This document shows positions 8,057 through 17,517 of a DNA stretch of 33,689 nt, in pieces (the stretch's first letter is position 1; each line of letters begins with the position of its first letter). The position numbers were made by a program, and so were the translations under genes. Under the pieces are notes generated by a model that saw only the letters and a program-made list of their open reading frames with translations, was not told the origin of the DNA and did no database searches. The DNA comes from Dysgonamonadaceae bacterium. Lineage in GTDB: Bacteria > Bacteroidota > Bacteroidia > Bacteroidales > Azobacteroidaceae. The stretch is taken from assembly GCA_031257875.1 (NCBI GenBank), contig JAIRNV010000135.1, forward strand, positions 1 through 33,689, written 5' to 3'.

Positions 8057-11000
8057 CTAGACTCCCGCCACCAGCACTGCAACACCGGCACCACAAACAT
8101 CGTCATGCTTTGAATCAGCATACCGCCGAAAGTCGGAATAGCCATCGGCGCCATCATATCGGCGCCTTTACCCGTCGAGGTCAGTACCGGCAAAAGCGCA
8201 ATCAGCGTAGTGGCGGTAGTCATTGCAGCGGGACGGACGCGCCTTAGTCCGGCATAAACCACCGCTTCCCTGATTTCCGCTTTCGTCTGTGGATTGCGTG
8301 CCGTAAACGTATCGTGAATGTATGTTCCCATCAACACGCCGTCGTTGGTAGCAATGCCGAACAAAGCGATAAATCCCACCCAGACGGCTATGCTCAAATT
8401 AACGGGATGCATCTGGAACAGGTCGCGCACATTTTCCCCGCCGATGGAAAAATTCATAAACCAGGGTTGTCCGTAAAGCCACAACAGAATAAATCCTCCC
8501 GCGAATGCGACAAAAACGCCCGAAAAGTGTATCAGCGAAGCCGTTACCGTGCGAAACTGGAAATAAAGCACCAGCAGGATAGCGATTAGACAAAGCGGAA
8601 TAACGACAAGCAGACGCTTGGCCGCCCGTTGCTGCTGTTCATAATTGCCTGCAAATTTGTAAGATACGCCGGCAGGGAGTTTCAATTCCCCCGTACCGAT
8701 TTTTTCTTTTAATAATTGATCCGCTTCCTGCACGACGTCCACTTCCGCTTTGCCCTGCTGCCTGTCGAAAATCACATAGCCGGTCGGGAAAGTGTTCTCG
8801 CTCTGAATCATCTGGGCGCCTTTGGCATAGCCGATGTCCGCCACTTCGCTTAAAGGAATCTGCACGCCGGTGGCCGTCGGAACCAGTAGGCCGGACAAGG
8901 CTTCGGGACTGTTGCGCAATTCGCGGGGATAACGCAGGCGGACGGGAAAACGCTCGCGCCCTTCGACAGTGGTAGTCAGCGTCATACCGCCTACCGCCGC
9001 TTCAATCACTTCCTGTAAATCGGCAACGGCAATACCGTAACGGGCCATATTCGGTCTGTTCAGTTTGATTTCGATATACGGCGCTCCGACGGCACGGTCG
9101 TAAAACACGGTAGAAGGCAGAACGGACGGCGATTCTTTCAACGCCGTTTCTATCGCTTTCCCGGCCTGTTCGATGCTTTCCAAATCGGGCCCCGACACTT
9201 TCAGTCCCATCGGTGCGCGCATACCCGTCGAAAGCATGACCAGCCGGGCTTCGACAGGCTGCAATTTAGGCGAAGAAGTCAGTCCCGGCAAGTGCGAAAC
9301 ATGAATGATTTCCTGCCAAATATCATCTGTGTTCTTAATCTGCGGCCGCCACTGGCGGAAATAGTCGCCCCAGCGGTCGGGAATCAAACTGTCGGCGGGA
9401 ATCGGCCGGAAGCCGCCGGCAGGGTTGTAAACCGCGCCGTTTTTCAGCAGGAACTCTCCTTTGGAATTGGTCTTGAAACGCATCCGCCGTCCGTTTTTGT
9501 CCAAAATATATTCGGGACGGTAGTTAATCGTGTTCTCAAACATTTGCGCCGGCGCCGGGTCGAGCGCCGAATTGACGCGTCCCCATTTCCCGACTGTCAC
9601 TTCCACTTCCGGAATAGCGCCGATGCGTTTATCCACCGTTCCGATCAGTTGCAGATTCCGTTCGATACCGGTATGCGGCATACTTGTCGGCATCAGGAGG
9701 AACGAGCCTTCGTCGAGACTCGGCATAAACTCCTTGCCCATTCCCCGCCAAATCCACAGCCCGAAAACCAGGGTAACAGCAGGTATCATCATAAACTTCC
9801 ACCGGTTGGCCAGACACCACCGCAAAATGCGTTCGTAGAAAACTACCAGCGACCACAGAACAGCCAGGATAATGCCGATGGACAGTATCACAAATACAAA
9901 ATTCAGCGAAAAGCCCGCGCCGGCGCCGACCGGCAGCCATTCGGCGGTGAGATGGAGGACTGCGGTTATTAGGGCGGCAAGGGTGATGATGGTTTTGCTC
10001 TTCTTTGACTTTAATGACTTTAAAGATTTCGGCAACCTGATGGAAAACACCCAGTAAGCCAGCGTGGGCAAAAGCGCAAAACCCAGCAGAAATGCCGAAA
10101 CAAGCGCAAACGTCTTGGTGTAGGCCAGCGGCTTGAAGAGCTTTCCTTCCTGCGCCTGCATGGCGAAAACCGGAAGGAAACTGATGACTGTCGTCAACAT
10201 GGCGGTAGCCAGAGCGCCGGAAACTTCCCCGGCGCTGCGGTAAACCAATTCGACGGATACGTTTCGTGAAACGCCGTTACCGCCGTGTCCGTCCATGTTT
10301 TTCAGGATGTTTTCCACAATCACCACGCCGACGTCCACCATCACCCCAATGGCTATCGCAATACCCGACAGCGCAACAATGTTTGCATCCACGCCCGTGT
10401 ACCGCATGATGATAAACGCCGCCAAAACCGCTATCGGCAGCAAACTCGAAATAATCGCCGAAGCCCGCAGGTTGAATACCAAAACGATAACGACAATAAT
10501 ACAGATCAATATCTCATGCGTCAATGCCGTTTCGAGCGTCCCGACGGTCTCCCTGATTAAGCCCGAACGGTCGTAAAACGGTACAACCGTTACTTTGGAT
10601 ACCGTGCCGTCTGCCAGCCTTTTCTGCGGAAGCCCCGCCGACATTTCTTCAATCCGGGCTTTAACGCGGTCTATCACTTCCATCGGATTGGAGCCGTAGC
10701 GGGCGACAACTACGCCGCCAACCGCTTCCACGCCTTCTTTATCCAATCCCCCGCGGCGGGTGGCCGGGCCGAAATTGACGAAAGCCACATCCTTGATTCT
10801 TACGGGAATCCCTTCGCGCACAGCGATGACCGCTTCTTCCAAATCGGACAGGTTTTTGATGTAGCCCAGTCCGCGCACCAGATATTCAACTTTGTTCAGT
10901 TCTACGGTTTCCGCACCAATGTCGAGATTACTTTTTTGAATGGCGCTCATCACGTCCATCACCGAAACGCTGTACGCACGCATCGCATGGGGATTGATTT

Positions 11001-11625
11001 CCACCTGGTATTCTTTCACGAACCCGCCGACAGATGCGACTTCCGACACGCCTTCAGCCGAAGAAAGCGAATATTTGACATAAAAATCCTGGATAGTGCG
11101 CAACTCGTCGGGACCCCATCCGCCGGACGGCTTGCCCGTTTCGGGATTCCTGCCTTCCAAAGTGTACCAAAAAACTTGTCCGAGAGCGGTAGCGTCGGGA
11201 CCCAAAGCCGGCCGGACGCCTTCGGGCAACATTCCCGAAGGCAGGGAATTGAGTTTTTCCAGTATCCGCGAACGGCTCCAGTAAAATTCCACATCGTCGT
11301 TGAAAATAATGTAAATGAACGACATTCCGAACATGGACGAACTGCGGATTGTCTTCACGCCCGGAATACCGAGCAGCGAAGTTGTCAGCGGATAGGTGAT
11401 TTGTTCCTGGATGTCTTTGGGCGAGCGTCCCATCCATTCGGTGGCGACAATCTGTTGATTCTCGCCGATATCGGGAATGGCGTCCACCGGTATGGGGTCA
11501 GACGGCAGCCAGCCTTTATGCCAGTTGAAAGGCGCTACCGAAATACCCCATAATACGATAACAATTAGCAACAACGCGGTTATCAACCTGTTGTTGAGAA
11601 AATATTTGATGAATTTGTTTAGCAT
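8050..11625 (-). CDS. cusA: CusA/CzcA-type heavy-metal RND efflux pump
   Basis: 'PVDAIPDIGENQQIVATEWMGRSPKDIQEQITYPLT', 'GIAIAIGVMVDVGVVIVENI', 'WVGFIALFGIATNDGVLMGTYI'; start at MLNKFIKYF preferred because the upstream ORF part is repeat-encoded. Confidence 0.94.
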   Translation of the reverse strand: MLNKFIKYFLNNRLITALLLIVIVLWGISVAPFNWHKGWLPSDPIPVDAIPDIGENQQIVATEWMGRSPKDIQEQITYPLTTSLLGIPGVKTIRSSSMFGMSFIYIIFNDDVEFYWSRSRILEKLNSLPSGMLPEGVRPALGPDATALGQVFWYTLEGRNPETGKPSGGWGPDELRTIQDFYVKYSLSSAEGVSEVASVGGFVKEYQVEINPHAMRAYSVSVMDVMSAIQKSNLDIGAETVELNKVEYLVRGLGYIKNLSDLEEAVIAVREGIPVRIKDVAFVNFGPATRRGGLDKEGVEAVGGVVVARYGSNPMEVIDRVKARIEEMSAGLPQKRLADGTVSKVTVVPFYDRSGLIRETVGTLETALTHEILICIIVVIVLVFNLRASAIISSLLPIAVLAAFIIMRYTGVDANIVALSGIAIAIGVMVDVGVVIVENILKNMDGHGGNGVSRNVSVELVYRSAGEVSGALATAMLTTVISFLPVFAMQAQEGKLFKPLAYTKTFALVSAFLLGFALLPTLAYWVFSIRLPKSLKSLKSKKSKTIITLAALITAVLHLTAEWLPVGAGAGFSLNFVFVILSIGIILAVLWSLVVFYERILRWCLANRWKFMMIPAVTLVFGLWIWRGMGKEFMPSLDEGSFLLMPTSMPHTGIERNLQLIGTVDKRIGAIPEVEVTVGKWGRVNSALDPAPAQMFENTINYRPEYILDKNGRRMRFKTNSKGEFLLKNGAVYNPAGGFRPIPADSLIPDRWGDYFRQWRPQIKNTDDIWQEIIHVSHLPGLTSSPKLQPVEARLVMLSTGMRAPMGLKVSGPDLESIEQAGKAIETALKESPSVLPSTVFYDRAVGAPYIEIKLNRPNMARYGIAVADLQEVIEAAVGGMTLTTTVEGRERFPVRLRYPRELRNSPEALSGLLVPTATGVQIPLSEVADIGYAKGAQMIQSENTFPTGYVIFDRQQGKAEVDVVQEADQLLKEKIGTGELKLPAGVSYKFAGNYEQQQRAAKRLLVVIPLCLIAILLVLYFQFRTVTASLIHFSGVFVAFAGGFILLWLYGQPWFMNFSIGGENVRDLFQMHPVNLSIAVWVGFIALFGIATNDGVLMGTYIHDTFTARNPQTKAEIREAVVYAGLRRVRPAAMTTATTLIALLPVLTSTGKGADMMAPMAIPTFGGMLIQSMTMFVVPVLQCWWRESRL

Positions 11626-11632
11626 TTTGCAT

Positions 11633-11745
11633 GTTGGATTAAGGGTGAAGGGTAAAAGGTGAAGGGTGAAAGGTGAAGGGTGAAAGGACTGCGTTTTGAC
11701 GTCGTGTACCGTGTACCCTTTACCTTTCACCTTTTACCTTTCCTC
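11633..11745. repeat. Purine-word inverted repeat (aagggtgaagggtaaaaggtgaaggg / ccctttacctttcaccttttacc)
   Basis: Direct and inverted gtgaaagg/aagggtgaagg words; same words flank the gene at 30549-30914. Confidence 0.85.
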
Positions 11746-12127
11746 AAATCCTGTAAATGCAAATCAAGTGGCGCAATGCTGCGCTATATCGCGCTAAGCC
11801 GCCGGGAGGAAAGACCTGTTGTAATAAAAGATTGGTTTTGCAGGGAAAAATCAGAACGTCGCACACAGTAAAAAATACCGTTTGCGGGCAGGCAGGCGCT
11901 TGAATATCCGTATCTGTCCTGTGAATGGAAAAGGAGTCGGTTTTAATTTTTAAAACCCTGTCGGAACAGCAACCCGGACGGTTTTTTTCGCAACAGGATT
12001 TCGGCAAATCTTTTTTGACAAAACTCACGGAATGCAGTTCGCTTTTGCAGTAGTGCAAAGCGATTGACGGCTGGGCGGCTGTCAGCAGCAAACCTATGAG
12101 TGATATAAAAGATATTGCCCGTTTCAT
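11744..12127 (-). CDS. HYC_CC_PP-like small Cys-rich exported protein
   Basis: 'LHYCKSELHSVSF', 'KSCCEKNRPGCCSD' motifs; first gene of the copper operon. Confidence 0.6.
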   Translation of the reverse strand: MKRAISFISLIGLLLTAAQPSIALHYCKSELHSVSFVKKDLPKSCCEKNRPGCCSDRVLKIKTDSFSIHRTDTDIQAPACPQTVFFTVCDVLIFPCKTNLLLQQVFPPGGLARYSAALRHLICIYRI

Positions 12128-12151
12128 AATTTATTGTAATTAAAACCGGTG

Positions 12152-12159
12152 CAAAAGTA
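12152..12159 (-). promoter_or_regulatory. -7 box (TACTTTTG on minus) of copper operon
   Basis: TAnnTTTG 25 bp upstream of ATG at 12127. Confidence 0.5.
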
Positions 12160-12312
12160 ATGATTTTTTTTAGAATACAAAAAAATTGCGATCGGATGTA
12201 TTTTAAATTGTTGCGCCCTGTCATTTCGCCCCCGGTCGGGCAACCTTTTAAAATTTGACACACGTGATGTTTAGTGATGCGAAATAAAGATATAACGGTT
12301 AATATAAAGTGT

Positions 12313-12376
12313 CGTCCCTGCGGGACAAGCCCTGCAATACCGTAAAATTGTGCAAACCCAGGTCCCGCAGGGACGA
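12313..12376. repeat. Inverted repeat CGTCCCTGCGGGAC...GTCCCGCAGGGACG
   Basis: 14-bp perfect arms 12313-12326 and 12362-12375. Confidence 0.85.
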
Positions 12377-12405
12377 TACCTTATTAATCGTATGCTTTTT
12401 GGGGC

Positions 12406-12464
12406 TTGCAACCGCGGTTGCAAACGTCCTGACGGCTTTTGGGGACTTTCGTACCGGTACGAAA
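12406..12464. repeat. Two 18-bp perfect palindromes, 41 bp centre-to-centre
   Basis: TTGCAACCGCGGTTGCAA (12406-12423), TTTCGTACCGGTACGAAA (12447-12464); spacer like that of 4782-4880. Confidence 0.9.
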
Positions 12465-12550
12465 ACGTCTAAGGTTCTGTTTTGAACGCGAATTACGCGA
12501 ATTTATTTGGTAACGTGAAATAAAAAAGATATAGCAATTTTAAGTTTCCC

Positions 12551-12677
12551 CTCCGTGTCTTTCCGTGAAACTCCCTCCGTGAAACGCTGTGTTTAATAAT
12601 TTTTACAACACGGAGTTTCACGGAGGGGCACGGAGGAAAAGTTTAAAACTGCAATATCTTGTTTATATCGCATTACT
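12551..12677. repeat. Dispersed hairpin element copy A (ctccgtgtctttccgtgaaa.../...ggggcacggagg...ctgcaatatcttgttta)
   Basis: Inverted repeat; same element at 20578-20718. Confidence 0.9.
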
Positions 12678-12867
12678 TAATGCGATATACTATAATATAT
12701 ATCAACATATTATGAATGGATTTCTCTATTGGTGTCCATTAGAAATTTAGTACCCAACCGGTGTGGATATTCCTAATGGACATTTGGGGTTTATTAACTT
12801 TTAAAAAACAAAAATCAGTCCGCTTGCCGGCGGGGGTATCGCTCAATGGTTTGAAAAACAAAAAAAG

Positions 12868-12881
12868 TACCCATTTGGGTA
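12868..12881. promoter_or_regulatory. Operator palindrome TACCCA-TT-TGGGTA upstream of ThiF gene
   Basis: Identical to 14434-14447; 62 bp before ATG 12943; GATCTTTG at 12905-12912. Confidence 0.75.
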
Positions 12882-12942
12882 TTGCGGGTGCAATTTCTCT
12901 ATCCGATCTTTGTCGAAAAATAAAACCCATAAATAAAATAAA

Positions 12943-13701
12943 ATGGAAGAAAGATATAGTAGAAATCGAATATACGTTCGTTCGGAAGAGCAACAGTTTA
13001 TCCGGAATTATCGCATTTTATCGGGAGGCGCCGGCATTGGCGGCATTATTGCGGAGTGTGCTTTGAGATTTGGCTTTGAGACTATTACTGTCGTGGATGG
13101 CGACACTGTTGAAGAGTCGAATCTAAACTGTCAGAATTACAGGATGGAAGATATTGGAAAACCTAAAGTAGAAGCCTTAAAGGAACGATTACTGAGTATT
13201 AATCCCAATGCCAACATCATCGCAATAAATACATTTGTTGATGCCGATAACGTGGAAGAACTGGTTAAAGAACACGACATTGCTATCAATGCGCTGGATT
13301 TCAAGTCCAATATTCCAATTGTTTTTGATGAGTGGTGTCAAAGGTTTAATATTCCAGTTATTCATCCTTATAACATTGGTTGGGGTGGTTTGGTTATTGT
13401 AGTGGAGCCAACGGGACCTCAACTTAAAGATTTCACCGATACTTGGGAAAATTTCGAGGTGAAACTTATTGAGCATATTGCAAATTACTTCAAATTCTGG
13501 GCAAAACCCAAACCGTGGATTGAAAATATCATAACTCAATACAAAAATGAAAAATCGGTATTTCCGCCACCGCAACTTTCTGTCGCTTCGTGGATTGCAG
13601 CAGGATTGTGTACAAATTTACTGTTTTACATTGCTACCGGACAGGAAATAAAACGTTACCCTAAATTTTATTTGTCATCAATCATCAATGACAAGAATTG
13701 A
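12943..13701 (+). CDS. ThiF/MoeB/HesA (E1-like) family adenylyltransferase
   Basis: 'GGAGIGGIIAECALRFGFETITVVDGDTVEESNLNCQN', 'DIGKPKVEALKERLLSINPNA', 'HDIAINALDF'. Confidence 0.85.
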   Translation: MEERYSRNRIYVRSEEQQFIRNYRILSGGAGIGGIIAECALRFGFETITVVDGDTVEESNLNCQNYRMEDIGKPKVEALKERLLSINPNANIIAINTFVDADNVEELVKEHDIAINALDFKSNIPIVFDEWCQRFNIPVIHPYNIGWGGLVIVVEPTGPQLKDFTDTWENFEVKLIEHIANYFKFWAKPKPWIENIITQYKNEKSVFPPPQLSVASWIAAGLCTNLLFYIATGQEIKRYPKFYLSSIINDKN

Positions 13702-13722
13702 ACAATTTCGCTATTGAAAATA

Positions 13723-13759
13723 AAAGCCGGTGCGTTTCATTCGGAACCGTACCGGCTTT
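13723..13759. terminator. Bidirectional terminator-like hairpin between convergent genes
   Basis: AAAGCCGGT...ACCGGCTTT arms. Confidence 0.65.
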
Positions 13760-13764
13760 CAACC

Positions 13765-14293
13765 TTATAGCAATTTACTGTTCATGACATAACAGATAGC
13801 TTCAGAAATATTATCAACGCCCAACTTTTCAAAAAGGTGTTTACGGTATACTTTTACGGTATCAAACGACCGGTGTATTTGATTTGCAATTTCGTGCATC
13901 GTATATCCCTTGGCTGATAGCCGAAGCACTTCCTTTTCCATGTCTTTCAGTTCCGGTCGAAGCATCCCGTGCCATTTTTTTGTTTTTCTGTTATAACTCC
14001 AATATCTACATGAATTATTTTGAGACATTTCTATGTTTCCTGATGTATTACGGGATGAGATAGATGCAACACATAGCGCTAACCACACACTCCCGTTTTC
14101 CGTAGAGAAATAACGGGTTATCCGCTACATACAGGAAATCCTGATGATAATAATCAATCACATAAACACTCTGATATGTGGTGCGGGCAAAAGCGCCGAC
14201 ATCTTCGATAATGTGACTGACTTCATTATATGCATCCTCAGAGAGGCAGTCTATAATATTTTCTTTGATAAAAAAATCCTTTGTCCCGGCCAT
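13765..14293 (-). pseudogene. LuxR-type HTH regulator (PAS-like N-terminus) with frameshifting internal deletion
   Basis: N-terminal part (MAGTKDFFIKE...YVADNPLFLYGK) and C-terminal part (NGSVWLALCVASISS...LSAKGYTMHEIANQIHRSFDTVKVYRKHLFEKLGV) lie in different frames and meet near 14090. Confidence 0.7.
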
Positions 14294-14395
14294 AATCAAT
14301 AGCGTTCTATAGTATAATTCGACAAAGGTAATAAAAAGCAGGCGGTTATTCGAACAATCACTAAACAACATCCTGCCTATTTGCTATTCTAAATA

Positions 14396-14409
14396 TACCC
14401 AAATGGGTA
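14396..14409. promoter_or_regulatory. Operator palindrome TACCCA-AA-TGGGTA, regulator side
   Basis: Reverse complement of the other two copies; 103 bp upstream of regulator ATG 14293. Confidence 0.7.
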
Positions 14410-14433
14410 ATTAATTGACATACAATGGACAAT

Positions 14434-14447
14434 TACCCATTTGGGTA
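14434..14447. promoter_or_regulatory. Operator palindrome TACCCA-TT-TGGGTA upstream of acyltransferase gene
   Basis: TTG at 14448-14450 and TACCTTTG at 14471-14478; same spacing as site 12868. Confidence 0.75.
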
Positions 14448-14513
14448 TTGTCAAACGATGATTCCACCAGTACCTTTGTCTCATCAAACAAACAAATTAA
14501 TAAACGAAAAAAA

Positions 14514-14912
14514 ATGGATAAATTAATTGCATCTTATAAAAACTATTCAATTTGGCAAATGAGGAAATTCTTTTTTTCACAATCCAAGGTATTTGTTGCC
14601 AAGAATAACACGAATGAAATTGCAGGAACAATTCGGGTTATGGAATGGAGTGGGCTGGAAGAATTACCTGTTACAAAATTGTTCGGCATACGAAAATTGG
14701 ATGAAATCTCACCAGAAGATAGTAATGCTCCTATTTGCAAACACAAAAAGGGAATTATGTTTGCCGAATGTGACAGGAAGCTATTTAAAACCGTAAACAG
14801 CTTAGGAATAAAAGCAATAGCTCTTGGTGAAGGTATTGAATATTTAGGGTCACTCACTATTCCTATGTATGCAACATGTAGTTGTCTGATAAGCCTCGTG
14901 GACTTTCATTGA
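14514..14912 (+). pseudogene. GNAT/LuxI-FeeM-like N-acyltransferase, apparently shortened
   Basis: 'SKVFVAKNNTNEIAGTIRVMEW', 'KKGIMFAECDRKLFKTVNSLGI', 'GEGIEYLGSLTIPMYAT'; only 133 aa, central region looks missing. Confidence 0.45.
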
Positions 14913-15436
14913 GAGTGGATTGGATTGAATCCATATCTTATGCAAACCAATTACCTGCTTGCATGTATCAAGGAGCTTTAAAACAAAAAGATGGGGGCCT
15001 AAGAGGTTGGACAACTTTCGAAGAAAAAGAATGGCTTGACCAATCAGTATTTTCTGTAAAACAAGACACTCGCCTTTTAGGGAAATACGCTGTATTAAAA
15101 GCCGTTGAACATATTAAAAATAGTGGCTTGAAACATGATTTGAAATTTGAGAAACTAGATTATTTCCTCCCACATATTTCTTCCATGTTTTTTTACGACA
15201 AACTAAAAAATCTATTAAGAGAAGAAAATGTATGTATTCCTGAAGATAATTGGTTTACTAACTTATCTTATGTGGGAAATGTTGGTTCTGCATCAATATA
15301 TCTAATGCTTAATGAATTATTCCATAGTGGAAAACTCAAAAACAATCAAAGTATTTTTCTTTTTATTCCGGAAAGCGGAAGATTTTCTTACACAACTGCA
15401 TTACTAACAGTTGTAAATGCGGAAGAAAAAAAATAA
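14882..15436 (+). pseudogene. 3-oxoacyl-ACP synthase III C-terminal half; N-terminal half with catalytic Cys absent
   Basis: 'YFLPHISS' (His) and 'NLSYVGNVGSASIYLMLNEL' (Asn/GN) motifs; ORF begins after an in-frame TAG at 14879-14881. Confidence 0.72.
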
Positions 15437-15612
15437 TACATCCTTAAATTACCGTTTCTAAAAAAACAAGGTAGTAAATTCCGAACAAAGCGAGTAATAA
15501 ACTTTCAATACATAATTTTTACCGGTTGAAAAACTCACTTTGTTCACTATATTACCGGAATTATACCCCGGCTATGCACATGTCAATTTCAATTTCAATA
15601 AAATAAAGCAAT

Positions 15613-16000
15613 ATGAAACAAAAGCATTTAAAGCGCAAATGCTACCAGCTTGTAATGGCTTTTTTGAGCATCGTATATACTGCGAATGCGCAAACCGTTT
15701 TAACAGTTGAAGACTGCATTCAAGATGCCGTAGCAAATTATCCGCTAACGCGACAATACGGACTAATTGAGCAGGCAAAAAACTATTCCGTGAGTAACAC
15801 CGTTAAGAGCTATTTGCCGCAAATTTCATTAAATTCACAGGCGACTTACCTGTCGGATGTTACCGGACTTTCTCCGGATTTGTCCTCCCTGCCATTTGAT
15901 TTGCATATTCCGGCCATGAGTAAAGACCAATACCGTGCAACTCTTGACATTTCACAACAGATTTGGGATGGCGGAATCACGGGTATCCAGCGTCAGTTAA
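15613..16000 (+). pseudogene. TolC-family outer-membrane efflux protein, 5' fragment
   Basis: Signal peptide + 'LTVEDCIQDAVANYPLTRQYGLIEQAKNYSVSNTVKSYLPQISLNSQATY...LDISQQIWDGG'; OMF homology stops near 16000. Confidence 0.72.
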
Positions 16001-16017
16001 TCCGCAAAAACAGCACT

Positions 16018-16606
16018 GGAGCGGAACAGGATAAAAAACCTGCTGAAAGATGGCGCCGCCACTCAAAAGCAGCTGGAGGATGCGGAGTCGCATATAACAG
16101 TTCTGAAAAATACGCTCTCTGCCCAGTCCTGCACTTTGTCCAATGCAACAAACGGCATTCGTGAAGAAGAAAATGTTTATACGATACAAATTGCGCAGAT
16201 AGAGGATATGCTGAACAAAAGCCGCATAGTAAATCCCGTATCGGGAACGGTATTAAACAAATATGCTGCCGAAAAAGAGCTGGCTGTTCAAGGAAAAGCC
16301 CTGTATAAAATAGCAAATATGCAATCCGTGTTTTTAAGGGTTTACGTTATTGCTTCACAGCTCGACAGCATCAAGACAGGTCAAAGGACAACGGTCTTTG
16401 TTCATTTATCCGATGGTGGATACAGGTCATATCCCGCAAAAATCATTTGGATTTCCGGCAAGGCGGAATTTACCCCCAAAACAATACAGACAAAAGATGA
16501 ACGTCAGAATTTGGTTTATGCCGTGAAACTCGAAGTGGAAAATACGGATGGTTTAATTAAAATAGGGATGTATGGCGATGTTAAATTCAAAACATCAGAA
16601 AAATGA
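16018..16606 (+). pseudogene. HlyD-type membrane-fusion protein, 3' fragment
   Basis: Frame reads NRIKNLLKDGAATQKQLEDAESHITVLKNTLSAQSCTLSNATNG...NKSRIVNPVSGTVLNKYAAEKELAVQGKALYKIANM; no N-terminal anchor. Confidence 0.75.
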
Positions 16607-17517
16607 ATGCGATAATTGCTGTGGATAATATCTCGAAAAAATATCCGGGAAAACAACCTGTTATCGCTTTGGATAGGGTAAGTCTACAGGTTAATGACGG
16701 AGAATTATTCGGTCTGATTGGGCCGGATGGCGCCGGAAAGACTTCGCTGTTCAGGATTCTTGCCACACTTCTCCTGCCCGATGAAGGAACGGGCAGAATC
16801 GACAGCAAAGATGTCGTTGCGGACTATATGGAGATAAGAAAAACAACAGGCTACATGCCCGGACGCTTTTCGCTCTATCAAGACTTGACAGTTGAAGAAA
16901 ATCTGAAATTTTTTGCAGATGTATTCAATACAACAGTCGAAAGCAACTACGATATAATAAAGGATATATATACTCAAATAGAACCGTTTAAGAAACGTAG
17001 AGCCGGAAAACTGTCCGGGGGAATGAAGCAGAAGCTGGCGCTATGCTGTGTCCTTGTACATAAGCCGGGCGTCCTGATTTTAGATGAACCGACAACAGGT
17101 GTAGATCCTGTATCAAGGAAAGAATTTTGGAATATGCTCAAGCAGTTGAAAAAGCAGGGGATTACAATAATCGCATCTACCCCGTACATGGATGAAGCAA
17201 GTTTGTGTGATAGAATTGCCCTCATTCAGTCGGGAAAGATTTTAACCGTCGATTCTCCCGAAAAAATCGTTTCAAATTATCCATTCAGGCTCTACGCGGT
17301 TAAGTCGAAGAACAACTATATGCTGCTTGAACATTTGAGAACGCGGGAAAATGTACGCCGAAGCTATATTTTCGGAGAATATCTGCATGTGGTTTTTAGA
17401 GGAACGGATGAATCTTTGGGTACAGGTATTTTTGAAAAAAAGGAAATTCAGCCAACGATAGAGGACTGCTTCATGCAGCTTATGGAACAATCACCAATGC
17501 AACAGGTAACAGAATGA
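16603..17517 (+). CDS. ABC transporter ATP-binding protein
   Basis: Walker A GPDGAGKT, signature LSGGMKQK, Walker B VLILDEPTTGVD; 4-bp overlap with both neighbours. Confidence 0.93.
   Translation: MNAIIAVDNISKKYPGKQPVIALDRVSLQVNDGELFGLIGPDGAGKTSLFRILATLLLPDEGTGRIDSKDVVADYMEIRKTTGYMPGRFSLYQDLTVEENLKFFADVFNTTVESNYDIIKDIYTQIEPFKKRRAGKLSGGMKQKLALCCVLVHKPGVLILDEPTTGVDPVSRKEFWNMLKQLKKQGITIIASTPYMDEASLCDRIALIQSGKILTVDSPEKIVSNYPFRLYAVKSKNNYMLLEHLRTRENVRRSYIFGEYLHVVFRGTDESLGTGIFEKKEIQPTIEDCFMQLMEQSPMQQVTE

Noticed and set aside
8050-11730. CusA start at MKGKGYTVHDVKTQSFHPSPFTLHLL
   Set aside because: The extension is encoded by the gtgaaagg/aagggtgaagg repeat; MLNKFIKYFLNNR at 11625 fits RND N-termini.
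12739-13066. ORFs 12739-12993 (-) and 12761-13066 (+)
   Set aside because: They overlap the operator/promoter and the start of the ThiF gene; no recognisable domain.
15470-15575. Inverted repeat gaacaaagcgag...ctcactttgttc as a regulatory RNA
   Set aside because: Real dyad, but short, AT-rich and intergenic within a decaying cluster; no evidence beyond a possible hairpin.
16136-16606. HlyD gene beginning at MSNATNG as an intact protein
   Set aside because: HlyD coiled-coil homology continues upstream in frame to about 16018 and the membrane anchor is missing, so this is a 3' fragment rather than a complete gene.
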